A DNA stretch of 64,000 bases, taken from NCBI GenBank assembly GCA_031213475.1, contig JARUPZ010000024.1:9551324-9615323 (forward strand), in the 5' to 3' direction. The notes under the pieces were generated by a model. The model made no database searches, was not told where the DNA came from, and saw nothing but the letters and a program-made list of their open reading frames with translations. The position numbers and the translations under genes were made by a program. Of this stretch, positions 58,301-64,000 are shown one piece after another; within the stretch, counting starts at the first letter, position 1, and each line of letters opens with the position of its first letter. Source of the DNA: Nereocystis luetkeana (taxonomy: Eukaryota > Sar > Phaeophyceae > Laminariales > Laminariaceae).

Positions 58301-58450
58301 CCCGGTCCCGACATCGAACGTTGCCACGGCGAGTGCTCGCACCCAGCCTCCCCCGTCTTGCCCCTGAGCTGCCTGTTCGTGCTCGCAGGGCCTTGTGTCA
58401 TCGCCTCTGCTGGCATGTTGGTCAGGCCCTGCCGTTGACGAGCCGGCCAT
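29287..58450 (-). CDS. DENND6-type DENN-domain protein (putative Rab GEF), 18 exons, C terminus incomplete
   Basis: Exons in transcript order: 58450-58286, 48901-48795, 46856-46760, 46070-45987, 44593-44415, 44021-43259, 41922-40000, 39244-39032, 38269-38148, 37983-37873, 37508-37395, 37143-37044, 35967-35690, 35169-35094, 33950-33849, 33027-32939, 30295-30217, 29422-29287. All junctions are GT-AG with consistent phase; about 1579 residues against roughly 600 in animal DENND6. Signatures in order: WVRALAVATFDVGTGHTLEQ (exon 1, uDENN start), FFRQERNE plus FQKSVVVVSRYPYVNLF (exons 3-4), QWPAPCPG (exon 5), EHLWLLWELVI (exon 8), DFRPHFTTFDPDYRDI (exon 9), GVINPIFLRTLSRWPN (exons 10-11), PDVAVLSRLL and ILRRHFADLT (exon 13), SFLSPFDRYFR (exon 14), LYRRFMDSPNFRPWF (exon 16). 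Human DENND6A is a RAB14 exchange factor on endosomes; the same role here is inferred. The 1579 count includes an uncertain exon 7 donor (40000). The last exon, after 29287, was not identified; read-through would stop at 29228. Start chosen as the first in-frame ATG before the conserved uDENN start. Confidence 0.92.
30380..30760. repeat. Minisatellite, AACAGGC...ACAGTTACAAACC units
   Basis: Roughly ten imperfect 35-39 bp units, each with AACAGGC, then GGCGGCAG or CGACAG, then TACAAACC. It lies in intron 16 of the DENND6 gene, just upstream of exon 17 in transcript direction. Frames across it give repeated VGLYLPPR-like peptides and are artefacts. Confidence 0.8.
32096..32180 (+). repeat. Pentanucleotide array GGGTC
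   Basis: About sixteen near-perfect copies of GGGTC, in intron 16 of the DENND6 gene. A shorter, diverged inverse (GACCC-type) stretch follows at about 32222-32262, so the two could form a hairpin. Confidence 0.92.
34122..34233 (+). mobile_element. MITE family A, copy 10, diverged
   Basis: Starts CTAGGGGGGACCATAGTTAA and ends AGGTCCCCCGTAA. A TACCTGG insertion near the left arm interrupts the repeat. It lies in intron 14 of the DENND6 gene. Confidence 0.8.
34770..35050. repeat. GTTGGTGTTGCAC-type minisatellite
   Basis: Imperfect units of about 12-24 bp containing GTTGCAC and GTTGGTGT. Related units recur at 33975-34085, on the other side of MITE A copy 10. DENND6 intron 14. Confidence 0.65.
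35345..35660. repeat. CAGACAGGCAGG-type microsatellite
   Basis: A long run of CAGACAGA, CAGGCAGG and CAAACAGG units. The minus strand gives CLSVCLPACL-like peptides over 200 codons that look like an open frame but are repeat artefacts. It lies immediately downstream of DENND6 exon 13 (intron 13). Confidence 0.88.
36440..36515. repeat. GTAAGTAT microsatellite
   Basis: About nine copies of an 8-bp unit, GTAAGTAT with GTAAGCAA and GTGAGTAT variants. DENND6 intron 12. The unit happens to resemble a splice-donor consensus on the plus strand, which is not the sense strand here. Confidence 0.85.
36579..36690 (+). mobile_element. MITE family A, copy 11
   Basis: TTACGGGGGACCATAGTTAA start and GGTCCCCCGTAA end. 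The right arm is slightly altered (CGTTTACTACGG). DENND6 intron 12. Confidence 0.9.
38349..38453 (+). mobile_element. MITE family A, copy 12
   Basis: Starts TTCCGGGGGACCATAGTAAA after TA and ends CCATGGTCCCCCGTAA. It follows a GTA trinucleotide run at 38310-38340. DENND6 intron 8. Confidence 0.9.
39290..39415 (+). repeat. Repeat P fragment
   Basis: Contains a GCACTCGTGTCATGCACGAC-like piece, a poly-G run and CCATTGACCACGCATCCC, all seen around repeat P copy 1. It lies in intron 7 of the DENND6 gene, about 50 bp upstream of exon 8 in transcript direction. Confidence 0.65.
42145..42665 (+). repeat. Repeat P, copy 2
   Basis: Full-length match to 6350-6880 with scattered changes and a deletion of about 30 bp near the middle. 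A poly-G run (about 42660-42672) directly follows the right end. DENND6 intron 6. Confidence 0.82.
43080..43190. repeat. Repeat P fragments, inverted
   Basis: Two short pieces related by sequence: TTCATACGACTACGGCCATC and CCATACGACTACGGTCATGC, each next to a poly-C run. They lie just downstream of DENND6 exon 6. Confidence 0.65.
44105..44410. repeat. GACTGATTT-type minisatellite
   Basis: An irregular array of 8-12 bp units such as GACTTGACTG, GATTTGACTG and TGACCGAT. It begins right after the donor of DENND6 exon 5. Confidence 0.8.
44765..45065. repeat. ACT/CTG trinucleotide tract
   Basis: A compound trinucleotide array (CTG, CTA, ACT, CCA) over 300 bp in DENND6 intron 4. The polyleucine and polythreonine frames are artefacts. 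Confidence 0.9.
45169..45204. other. Perfect 16-bp hairpin with TTTT loop
   Basis: ATATATGCTTGGGGTA, loop TTTT, TACCCCAAGCATATAT. Perfect pairing over 16 bp in DENND6 intron 4, followed by a T run. It does not match the MITE families here. It could be a small-RNA precursor, a very short palindromic element or a chance palindrome. Confidence 0.7.
46230..46318. mobile_element. MITE family B, copy 3
   Basis: CAGGGCTGCAGTCTCGTTTT and GGGGACAAACTACTTATAAT on the left, GTCCCGAAAACGGGGCTGCG on the right. DENND6 intron 3. Confidence 0.78.
47640..48060. repeat. Cluster of TACCTGGTA / TACCAGGTA motifs
   Basis: At least ten copies of the palindromic-type motif TACCTGGTA or its complement TACCAGGTA (or one-base variants), some fused (ACCAGGTACCAGGTA). 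They are separated by unrelated sequence, so this is not a simple tandem repeat. The motif occurs all over the window; this is its densest cluster. DENND6 intron 2. Confidence 0.75.
49361..49703 (-). mobile_element. tRNA-derived SINE-like element, copy 1
   Basis: Read on the minus strand from 49703, the head (GCCCCGGTGGTTCAAGTGAT, then an anticodon-arm-like stretch, then GGGTTCGAGCCCCAGGTGGG) matches a tRNA with an A-box-like and a B-box (GGTTCGAGCCC). It is followed by a body of about 260 bp shared with copies 2 and 3 and an A-rich tail at 49361-49385. This is the architecture of a tRNA-derived SINE. DENND6 intron 1. Confidence 0.82.
50217..50350. repeat. CAA/ACTGCA trinucleotide tract
   Basis: Array of CAACAA, CAACTGCAA and GACAACAG units in DENND6 intron 1. 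Confidence 0.8.
50549..50904 (-). mobile_element. tRNA-derived SINE-like element, copy 2
   Basis: Nearly identical to copy 1 in the same orientation, and the most complete copy: head GTCGCCCCGGTGGTTCAAGT, B-box-like GGGTTCGAGCCCC, body, tail of A's broken by G at about 50549-50570. DENND6 intron 1. Confidence 0.82.
50968..51072 (-). mobile_element. MITE family A, copy 13
   Basis: Starts CTACGGGGGATCATGGTAAA after TA and ends CTATGGTCCCCCGTAA. Reverse orientation. It lies about 60 bp from the SINE-like copy 2 in DENND6 intron 1. Confidence 0.9.
52270..52322. repeat. AGC trinucleotide run
   Basis: About seventeen AGC triplets with one interruption. DENND6 intron 1. Confidence 0.92.
52390..52597. 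mobile_element. Two diverged MITE B copies
   Basis: A half copy at 52390-52445 (GTTGTTCCCAAAAACACGAG ending GAGGGGTTAA) and a nearly complete one at 52516-52597 (TTAACCCTTCACCA start, GTCCCTAAGACGGGAGTGCG, GGTGAAAGG end). DENND6 intron 1. Confidence 0.6.
55216..55548 (+). mobile_element. tRNA-derived SINE-like element, copy 3, head deleted
   Basis: Opposite orientation to copies 1 and 2. The head lacks the A-box half (about 20 bp missing between CCCCGGT and TCGAATTCTAC), so it is probably unable to start RNA polymerase III transcription. The body and a 16-nt poly-A tail (55533-55548) are intact. DENND6 intron 1. Confidence 0.82.
55960..56064 (+). mobile_element. MITE family A, copy 14
   Basis: Starts TTACGGGGGACCATAGTAAA and ends GTGGTCCTCCGTAA, flanked by TA. 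DENND6 intron 1. Confidence 0.9.
56736..57076 (-). mobile_element. Second tRNA-like repeat element
   Basis: On the minus strand from 57076, TGGCGTCACAGAGCAGGATG then GGTGTTCGATTCTCGCCCCC give a tRNA-like head with a B-box (GTTCGATTC) but a poor A-box. The body runs to about 56736 and ends in a segment (TCGAGTTTATAAGCC, then CGTAA, then GTTTGTTAG) that recurs at 57119-57166, so a second partial copy adjoins. DENND6 intron 1. Whether it is a SINE or a lone tRNA pseudogene is unclear. Confidence 0.5.
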
Positions 58451-59461
58451 TCTCTTCGCACAGGAAAATATCAGCAGGTCACTCTATCGCAGTCGGCGAG
58501 GCTGCCCACTATGCTAATACTTCCTCACGTGCAGTTCCCCTAGACACTACTATTAATATTGATAGTAGATGGAGAGAGACTTGCTGCTGGTGTAGCCTGC
58601 TGTGGCTGCTGCTAGCGTAGCTTGGAAACCAATGGACAATCAGCTTCTGATGAGTAGACAAGTAAACACTGACCCCACCCCCTCCCCTCCCCCGCCGCCG
58701 CCCTGTCTGTTGGTTAGTTGTAGCTCCGCACAGCGAACACGATGGTTGAAGAAAACCTATTCGTCTAAATTCTCACTGCTGCTGCTGCTGCCGAGATGAC
58801 GGGAAAAAAGTACGCCCGAGACAATGTCCACGTCCGCGAGATAGAGAGCTTTAGCGCCGAACTCAAAGTCAGAAGTTGTAAAGCCTACGGAGCGAACGAG
58901 GCCTCACCCTTTCTCCTGAGCCTGTCGTCGCCGGTGTGTTGTGTCTATCGGTGCTTGAGGAGAAGCGATGGTATCGACGAGAAAGAAAAAGGTCGGAACC
59001 AGGAGCAGGAAGGACCAAAAAAACAGAACCGAGGAGGGGATGAAAACGAAATTTCCCCTATTGTATAACGCCTCTGTTGATCTGTGGCAAACACGGGGAC
59101 AAAAGAGTTAAAAAAAGTGAAAAAAGCTTCTCTCGTGTGGCGTCGTGTCCTGTGCGTATTTCATAGTCAGAACGGCGAAACGAATAGCACGGGGGGCAAG
59201 CTAACAGGAGAACAGGCGAGCAGCTGCCGAGGAGAGGATACCACTGTGTTCGAGGGAGTTGCCGATTCAACGGTTTCGGAGGGAGCGCGGCGGCTCGCGG
59301 TCGATCGTCGCCGTTTATCTAACCTTCCCAGTTTTTTTTTATCAGGGGCCCCTAAAACTGCTGCTGCGCACACGGGCAAACCCACAGAAAAGCTGAGAGA
59401 GGGCCTTTGCTCGTTCGGGGGGGGGGGGTGGGCTGAGTAACCCAAGCCCAAGACTTCCACT
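58451..59461. promoter_or_regulatory. Intergenic region between divergent DENND6 and HSPA12-like starts
   Basis: About 1 kb between two start codons facing away from each other; both 5' UTRs and promoters should lie here. No TATA box or other element can be assigned with confidence. A plus frame at 58796-59068 (MTGKKYARDNVHVREIE) and another at 59084-59440 are open but show no recognisable protein and may be 5' UTR. Confidence 0.4.
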
Positions 59462-59644
59462 ATGCAGGCTGGAGATATCGTTGCCGCTATTGACCTGGGA
59501 ACCAGCCGGACTGCCTATGCCTACACAGTGGTGGGGCGAGAGCACATCTGGCTCGGAGTCCCGGATTCCCCCGATGATGATCGCAATGTGAGCTACAGAG
59601 AGAGCCGCATAGAAGACGTGATGGGATTGTTGCCGATTGACTGA
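59462..59644 (+). CDS. Putative first exon of an HSPA12-like Hsp70 protein, partial
   Basis: The frame starts MQAGDIVAAIDLGTSRTAYAY. The hydrophobic strand followed by DLGTSRTAYAY fits the phosphate-1 motif of the actin/Hsp70 ATPase fold, and the (I/V)AIDxGTxxxxYAY form is that of HSPA12-type atypical Hsp70s rather than of canonical Hsp70 (which has GIDLGTT(Y/N)S). Without splicing it stops after 60 codons. A donor AAT|GTGAGC at 59588 would end the exon after VPDSPDDDRN, about residue 42, giving CDS 59462-59587. No later exon with phosphate-2 or adenosine motifs was recognised to the right. It may continue past the window, or be a truncated copy. Confidence 0.45.
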   Translation: MQAGDIVAAIDLGTSRTAYAYTVVGREHIWLGVPDSPDDDRNVSYRESRIEDVMGLLPID

Positions 59645-61136
59645 GATTCGCGATGAGAGGGCAGACATTTTGCGAACCCGCCCGCCGTATGCCCGTCTCC
59701 CACCCCATTAGTCCTCCCACCATGAGTTCAGCCAGGGCAGGTTTCTGCCTGCAAAGCACCCCAGGGTGACCGAACAAACCATTACCGACGTACCCATGAG
59801 ACAACACAGATGCGCGATGGAATCGTACCCCCAAAATATTGCCGCCAGATTATTATGCTGGTTGACACTGGCACACAGATTGTAACCTCCTGTACCTGGT
59901 ACCTGTAGTCTGTATTTGCTGTTTGTTGTGTTGGTAAAACCGCCCGTGTGCCGTGTACGTACGCTAAGAGGCTACTGCTGCTGCTGATGCCTGCGCGACT
60001 TGCGAGGAATAACGTAGTTACGGGCGTGTTGTTTGGTTCTACTCGGCTGGCGTGTTTTACGTACTCCGCGCCGTGCGTTGTCGTTTAGAGTTGATTGTGC
60101 CAGTTTGCAGTGTGCAGTCCTCAACGTGCAAGGAAGGGACTGGGGGTGGGCGGGAGCCCATGGCAATCCCGTTTGTGTTTTTTCAAAACGTGTTCTTTCT
60201 TGGACAGTGTGCAGTGTGTTCATCCAATCTTTCCAGTCTCATACAACAAGGAGTTATCCTATTATTTTTCCGAGCCGAGTATCATTCGATAGAACACCTC
60301 CCTTGTGTACCTGTAGTTACCCCTTGGTATGGACACCATTAGTTAGTATAACGTACACGAGCAACACAGTATTTGCTCTGGGAACCGCATCAGCAGCAGC
60401 ACTCGCTGCATCAGCAGTGTATTACTGATTATGAGCGATGTATCCCGGTGTGCCCATCAACTGATGAAGTTCTTCAGGAAAATGCATCAACAGCAGCAGC
60501 AGCAGTGTAACTGGCGATACGCTGCTGGATCGGCCTATGCCGCTTGCCGGTGCTGTTGTAGTCTGCCTCGGCCATATGACACGGGATTATGCCAAATGTC
60601 AGATGCGCTCCAAATGAAATAGAGATGCGATGCTCTTGGGGGCGGGCTGTTCTCGCGCTCCCTCGTTTGTTATCATTCCCGCCGATATAGAACCTCGCCT
60701 TCTCGAGCACCCAACATCACCAGAACTGATACTCGTATCACACATACCTGTTAAAACAACGTGCTTGGCACGCATGGTATGTTTTTTTAGCCCGGTATTT
60801 AAATATTCAAGACATCACAGCAGCAACACACGCAGCAGCCCAGCAGGTACCATGTACAGCACACACGTTTGTACGTGGTACGTACAGCGTACAGCGTAGT
60901 TGCTGCTGCTGCTTCTACAAACCGCAGCTGCAATTACTGCCATGATGAATATCATACCTTCCTGGTACTCGTATATCAGCATATTGCTACACCAAGAAAT
61001 GTTACGTAAGTGGATACTGCTGTGTTTATACCTCGAACAATAGAAAGGCACATACTGCTAACTCTGTACCGCCGTACCGGCGCATTGCGTACCTGATACC
61101 TGATGCTGCATGATATTCGTTTGAGGTGGGTGTTTC

Positions 61137-61230
61137 TTAACCCTTTGAGGGCCCCAGTCCCGTTTTGGGAACAAACTACTTATATTTATAGTGTTTTGTC
61201 CCCACAAATGGGAGTGCGGTTCTAAAAGAT
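61137..61230. mobile_element. MITE family B, copy 4
   Basis: CTTAACCCTTTGAGGGCCCC, then AGTCCCGTTTTGGGAACAAA on the left, and TTGTCCCCACAAATGGGAGT, then GCGGTTCTAAAAG on the right. Confidence 0.8.
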
Positions 61231-62920
61231 TGGACGATCCATGCATACCTCGCACCTATTATTATAGAAGACCTCCTAAAATGGTGTAATTCGTACGGGT
61301 ATGAATACCGGCTGCGGATGCATCTTATTCGTAGGACTGGTTGATCAAGAAGTGTTTCTGTCGTTTCGTCCTTGAAATGACGCTCCTTTCCCTATCCATC
61401 GCAAGACGAAAAGAAAGCCGCTCGTAGACGATTTCGTACCCGTACGTTTCATATGCTATGAAACACTATGAAACACTGTGAAACAACTTGCAGCAGAGGT
61501 ACATGCATGCATGCATACTCGCCCGTCGGACGTGTCATATCATCTAATTCCAATGATTTATGGGATGTACCTATATAGGACAGCACCAGCAGCTGTTGTT
61601 TAATGTTGTTGTTCTCGTTCGTTCTGACCAGGTGCCCTTGAGGTACGCACCTGGTATCCTGGTATGTTGGTACCTGGGTATGTTCTTATGGCCGCAACTG
61701 CCGGTACAATACTCGTTCTCGTACGAAGTCCGTGGTCACAAGATACAACACAGGAACACAATTCCCAAAAACCATATCCGGGGTAGAAGAATAACCACGT
61801 AAATCTACTGCTACGAATCATGGATGGGACAAGAATACTCGTACCCATATGATACGAGTATACATAAGCAGTAAGCTGGCAGCTCAAGAAAGAAATTCGG
61901 TCGTCAGAAATTGCGGCTCGTTTCTCACGTCAAGAAATTTAACTGAAGAAACAGTGCCCAGATTCGATCGCCATACCATACACCGCATATTGTAGGCACT
62001 GTTACTACAGTAGTAATAGCAACAAATAAGTACCTTCTTTTTTAGGTTTTTGTCTGCTATTAATGGTCTCCTTTTTGCTTCCCTGGTGTCCGCAGTGGTG
62101 GAGTGCGTATGCTTGTTTTTTGTTTTTGCCTCTGTTTTTGCTTGAGGTATTTCTTCCACTCCAGAGTTATTGGAGCCTGTCCTGCGACCACGGACTGCAT
62201 TGAATTGTGAGTTAATGTGAGGACAACAACAACAACCCGGTAATATATAACGTTGACGCCAAATTGACGTTTCTTAAGAGTGACACGAGTACACGATTAC
62301 TCTGTTTGGCTTTTTTTGTTCAAAAGCACTGAAAACTGAAAATATGATTTGAAAATAAGAGAATACGAAAATACCTACTGCTGATGCGTCTGCCATACGA
62401 GTATACGCGTTGTGGTACTCATCATATACCAGGTAGACAATCACGGCTCGATCTCGAGATTTTTCCCAACCTCATGTCTCTTCAGCCCGCTTAAAAAAAA
62501 CTCAGAAAACCGTTTTGCCCAAAATTGGCGCTGCTGACGCTGCTTTCGCCTCCAGCGACCGGCAACCTCCATCCACTTGTGTGGAACGCTTGGTTGTGAC
62601 GTTCGTGGGACGGGTTATGTCAATATTCGGGGGACGAGTCCTGATCGAGGTTAGCTTGGGGGTTAAGACGAGTCGAGCGTAACCTTCTTCACCATCGGTT
62701 CGATTCGGCATCAACTTTGTTTGGAGCGATATTGCGATATTGCCTGGTGGCTGTGCCTATCGGCGTGCGATCCAGGTGCTCAGTGCGTAGTGGACCCTGC
62801 TGGCGACTTTTTTTGCTCGGAGGGTCAGTTTGAAGGACTCAGGCCCGGGTGGAATCAGGTCGGCGTGGTATCAAGCATACCAAACATTAAGGCGTGGCTC
62901 GATAATTTTGTCGGACCTCG

Positions 62921-63015
62921 ACTCTTTTAGGACCGCAGTGCCGTTTTGGACACAAACGACTTATAATTTTGAGTGTATTGTCCCCGATTGGGACTGCGGT
63001 CCTGAAGGGGTGGTA
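62921..63015. mobile_element. MITE family B, copy 5
   Basis: ACTCTTTTAGGACCGCAGTG with GCCGTTTTGGACACAAACGA on the left, ATTGTCCCCGATTGGGACTG and CGGTCCTGAAGGGGT on the right. Confidence 0.8.
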
Positions 63016-63408
63016 AATTTGAGCCCTCCTCACATGAGGCTATTATCTTGTTCCATGGTGGGGGGAATATCATACCTGGTACAGCAGTAGTGAATACCAT
63101 GTACCTGGTAGTGAGTATTAATAGGGAATCCTGATGTTGTGAGACGGACGCCCCGGGCAGGTTGATCTCTTGTGTGGTTGTTGTGTGGTACCTGGTAAAT
63201 AAGACCTTGTGTGTGCGACCTTGAAGTTGTGCATGATGACGCGACACCCTCTATAGGGGAAGGGGGCCTGGTATCCACCTTGATTGTACTTTCGCGATTT
63301 CATAGTTTCCCCCGGGCAGGCGAAGTTCTGAAAATGCACGCGCGTCTTCCGGCCATGCTCCCTGCCTCCGCTCGCATGTTCATACTGTGGGTATTCATAT
63401 TTATACTA

Positions 63409-63513
63409 TTACGGGGGGCCATAGTTAATAGGACCTGTGGTGTACATAAAAACCTATATATTCAACCATTTCTACTAACAATATTTGGTCCTATTAACTA
63501 TGGTCCCCCGTAG
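63409..63513 (+). mobile_element. MITE family A, copy 15
   Basis: Starts TTACGGGGGGCCATAGTTAA and ends CTATGGTCCCCCGTAG, flanked by TA. Confidence 0.92.
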
Positions 63514-63701
63514 TAGGTACCCTGACCTGAGAGAAAAGGCACGTTAAGAGAATACGAGTGGATTCAAGAGAGGCCAAAAAAACAAAAAAAAAACAAAAAA
63601 TCGGGTCGAGCACTAAATCTGTAATATACAGACATTTTCCGCTGGCCGTGGGTAAGAGATGACAAGTGGATCAAGTGGATTCGGCCTCTACCACACCTCT
63701 C

Positions 63702-63799
63702 TCAACCCTTCAACTGCTGCACTCTACAGAAATTTAGTTTGACTCTAATTCCAAGTGTTTTGTCCTCGCAACGGGACTGCAGTCTAACAAGGGGGTCAA
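63702..63799. mobile_element. MITE family B, copy 6, left arm decayed
   Basis: TCAACCCTTCAACTGCTGCA on the left and GTCCTCGCAACGGGACTGCA, then GTCTAACAAGGGGG on the right. The inner left arm is decayed. Confidence 0.6.
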
Positions 63800-64000
63800 G
63801 TCGGGGTGCCCACTTAAAGTTACAGATGGTGCTGGCTGTACCGCCGTGTAACACGCAAGATAACACATGCATGTGTAGCACACCCCTTCAAACATTAAAA
63901 AAAAAAAATCCTCGATTACAACAAGCACCCAAACGCCGAACGATTTTTCTATGCAAAATATCTCGACGGCATTTTTTCATTTTTTCAAGGCCACCATTTT

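Larger units (their letters stand above)
59645..64000. other. Right-hand region, repeats, no supported gene
   Basis: Holds three family B MITE copies, one family A copy, several TACCTGGTA motifs (about 59893, 61650-61670, 63076-63110, 63190) and CAG-type triplets near 60490. If the HSPA12-like gene is real, its introns and further exons could be here, but none was recognised. Minus frames at 62502-62714 and 62927-63247 were not convincing. Confidence 0.5.

Noticed and set aside
62720-62930. EGF-like fragment (CDPGAQCVVDPAGDFFC)
   Set aside because: Cysteine spacing only loosely fits, there are no neighbouring repeats or splice sites, and MITE B copy 5 starts within it.

Overview
The window is eukaryotic nuclear DNA. 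It has split genes with GT-AG introns from about 260 bp to 9.4 kb, a standard code, short exons (mostly 75-280 bp), many small non-autonomous transposons, tRNA-derived SINE-like elements and many micro- and minisatellites. Alanine, glutamine and glycine runs inside proteins, and a plant/algal-like DENND6 sequence, suggest a protist or alga, perhaps a brown-alga-like stramenopile. That last step is inference and no marker in the window proves it.

Layout, left to right. (1) 1100-12687, plus strand: a nine-exon gene for a 385-residue protein of no family I recognise, with a cysteine/histidine cluster that looks zinc-binding and a C-terminal polyglutamine run. Exon phases agree throughout. Introns 5-8 each carry at least one copy of a palindromic MITE. 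(2) 12688-20507: repeats, decayed coding-like islands and MITEs, with no gene I can defend. (3) 20508-22340, plus strand: a complete two-exon gene for an 84-residue zinc-ribbon protein, followed by two degenerate copies of its 3' end. (4) 22341-29227: repeat-rich, including a 20-bp minisatellite. (5) 29287-58450, minus strand: a DENND6-type DENN-domain protein, likely a Rab guanine-nucleotide exchange factor, reconstructed from 18 exons with matching splice phases from the start codon to near the C terminus. It carries an insertion of about 890 low-complexity residues encoded by exons 6 and 7. Its introns hold many of the repeats. (6) 59462-59644, plus strand: a divergently oriented start of an HSPA12-like Hsp70 protein, about 1 kb from the DENND6 start codon. 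The rest of that gene was not found. (7) 59645-64000: repeats only.

Repeats fall into families. MITE family A is about 105 bp with TA target sites: 15 recognisable copies plus one terminal remnant. MITE family B is about 95 bp with a GTCCC core. There is a tRNA-derived SINE-like family with three copies, a second tRNA-like element, a roughly 520-620 bp repeat bordered by poly-G (P), a roughly 400 bp repeat with a conserved hairpin (R), and a very frequent short motif, TACCTGGTA/TACCAGGTA. The genes do not form an obvious pathway; apart from the divergent DENND6/HSPA12-like pair, they look independently regulated.
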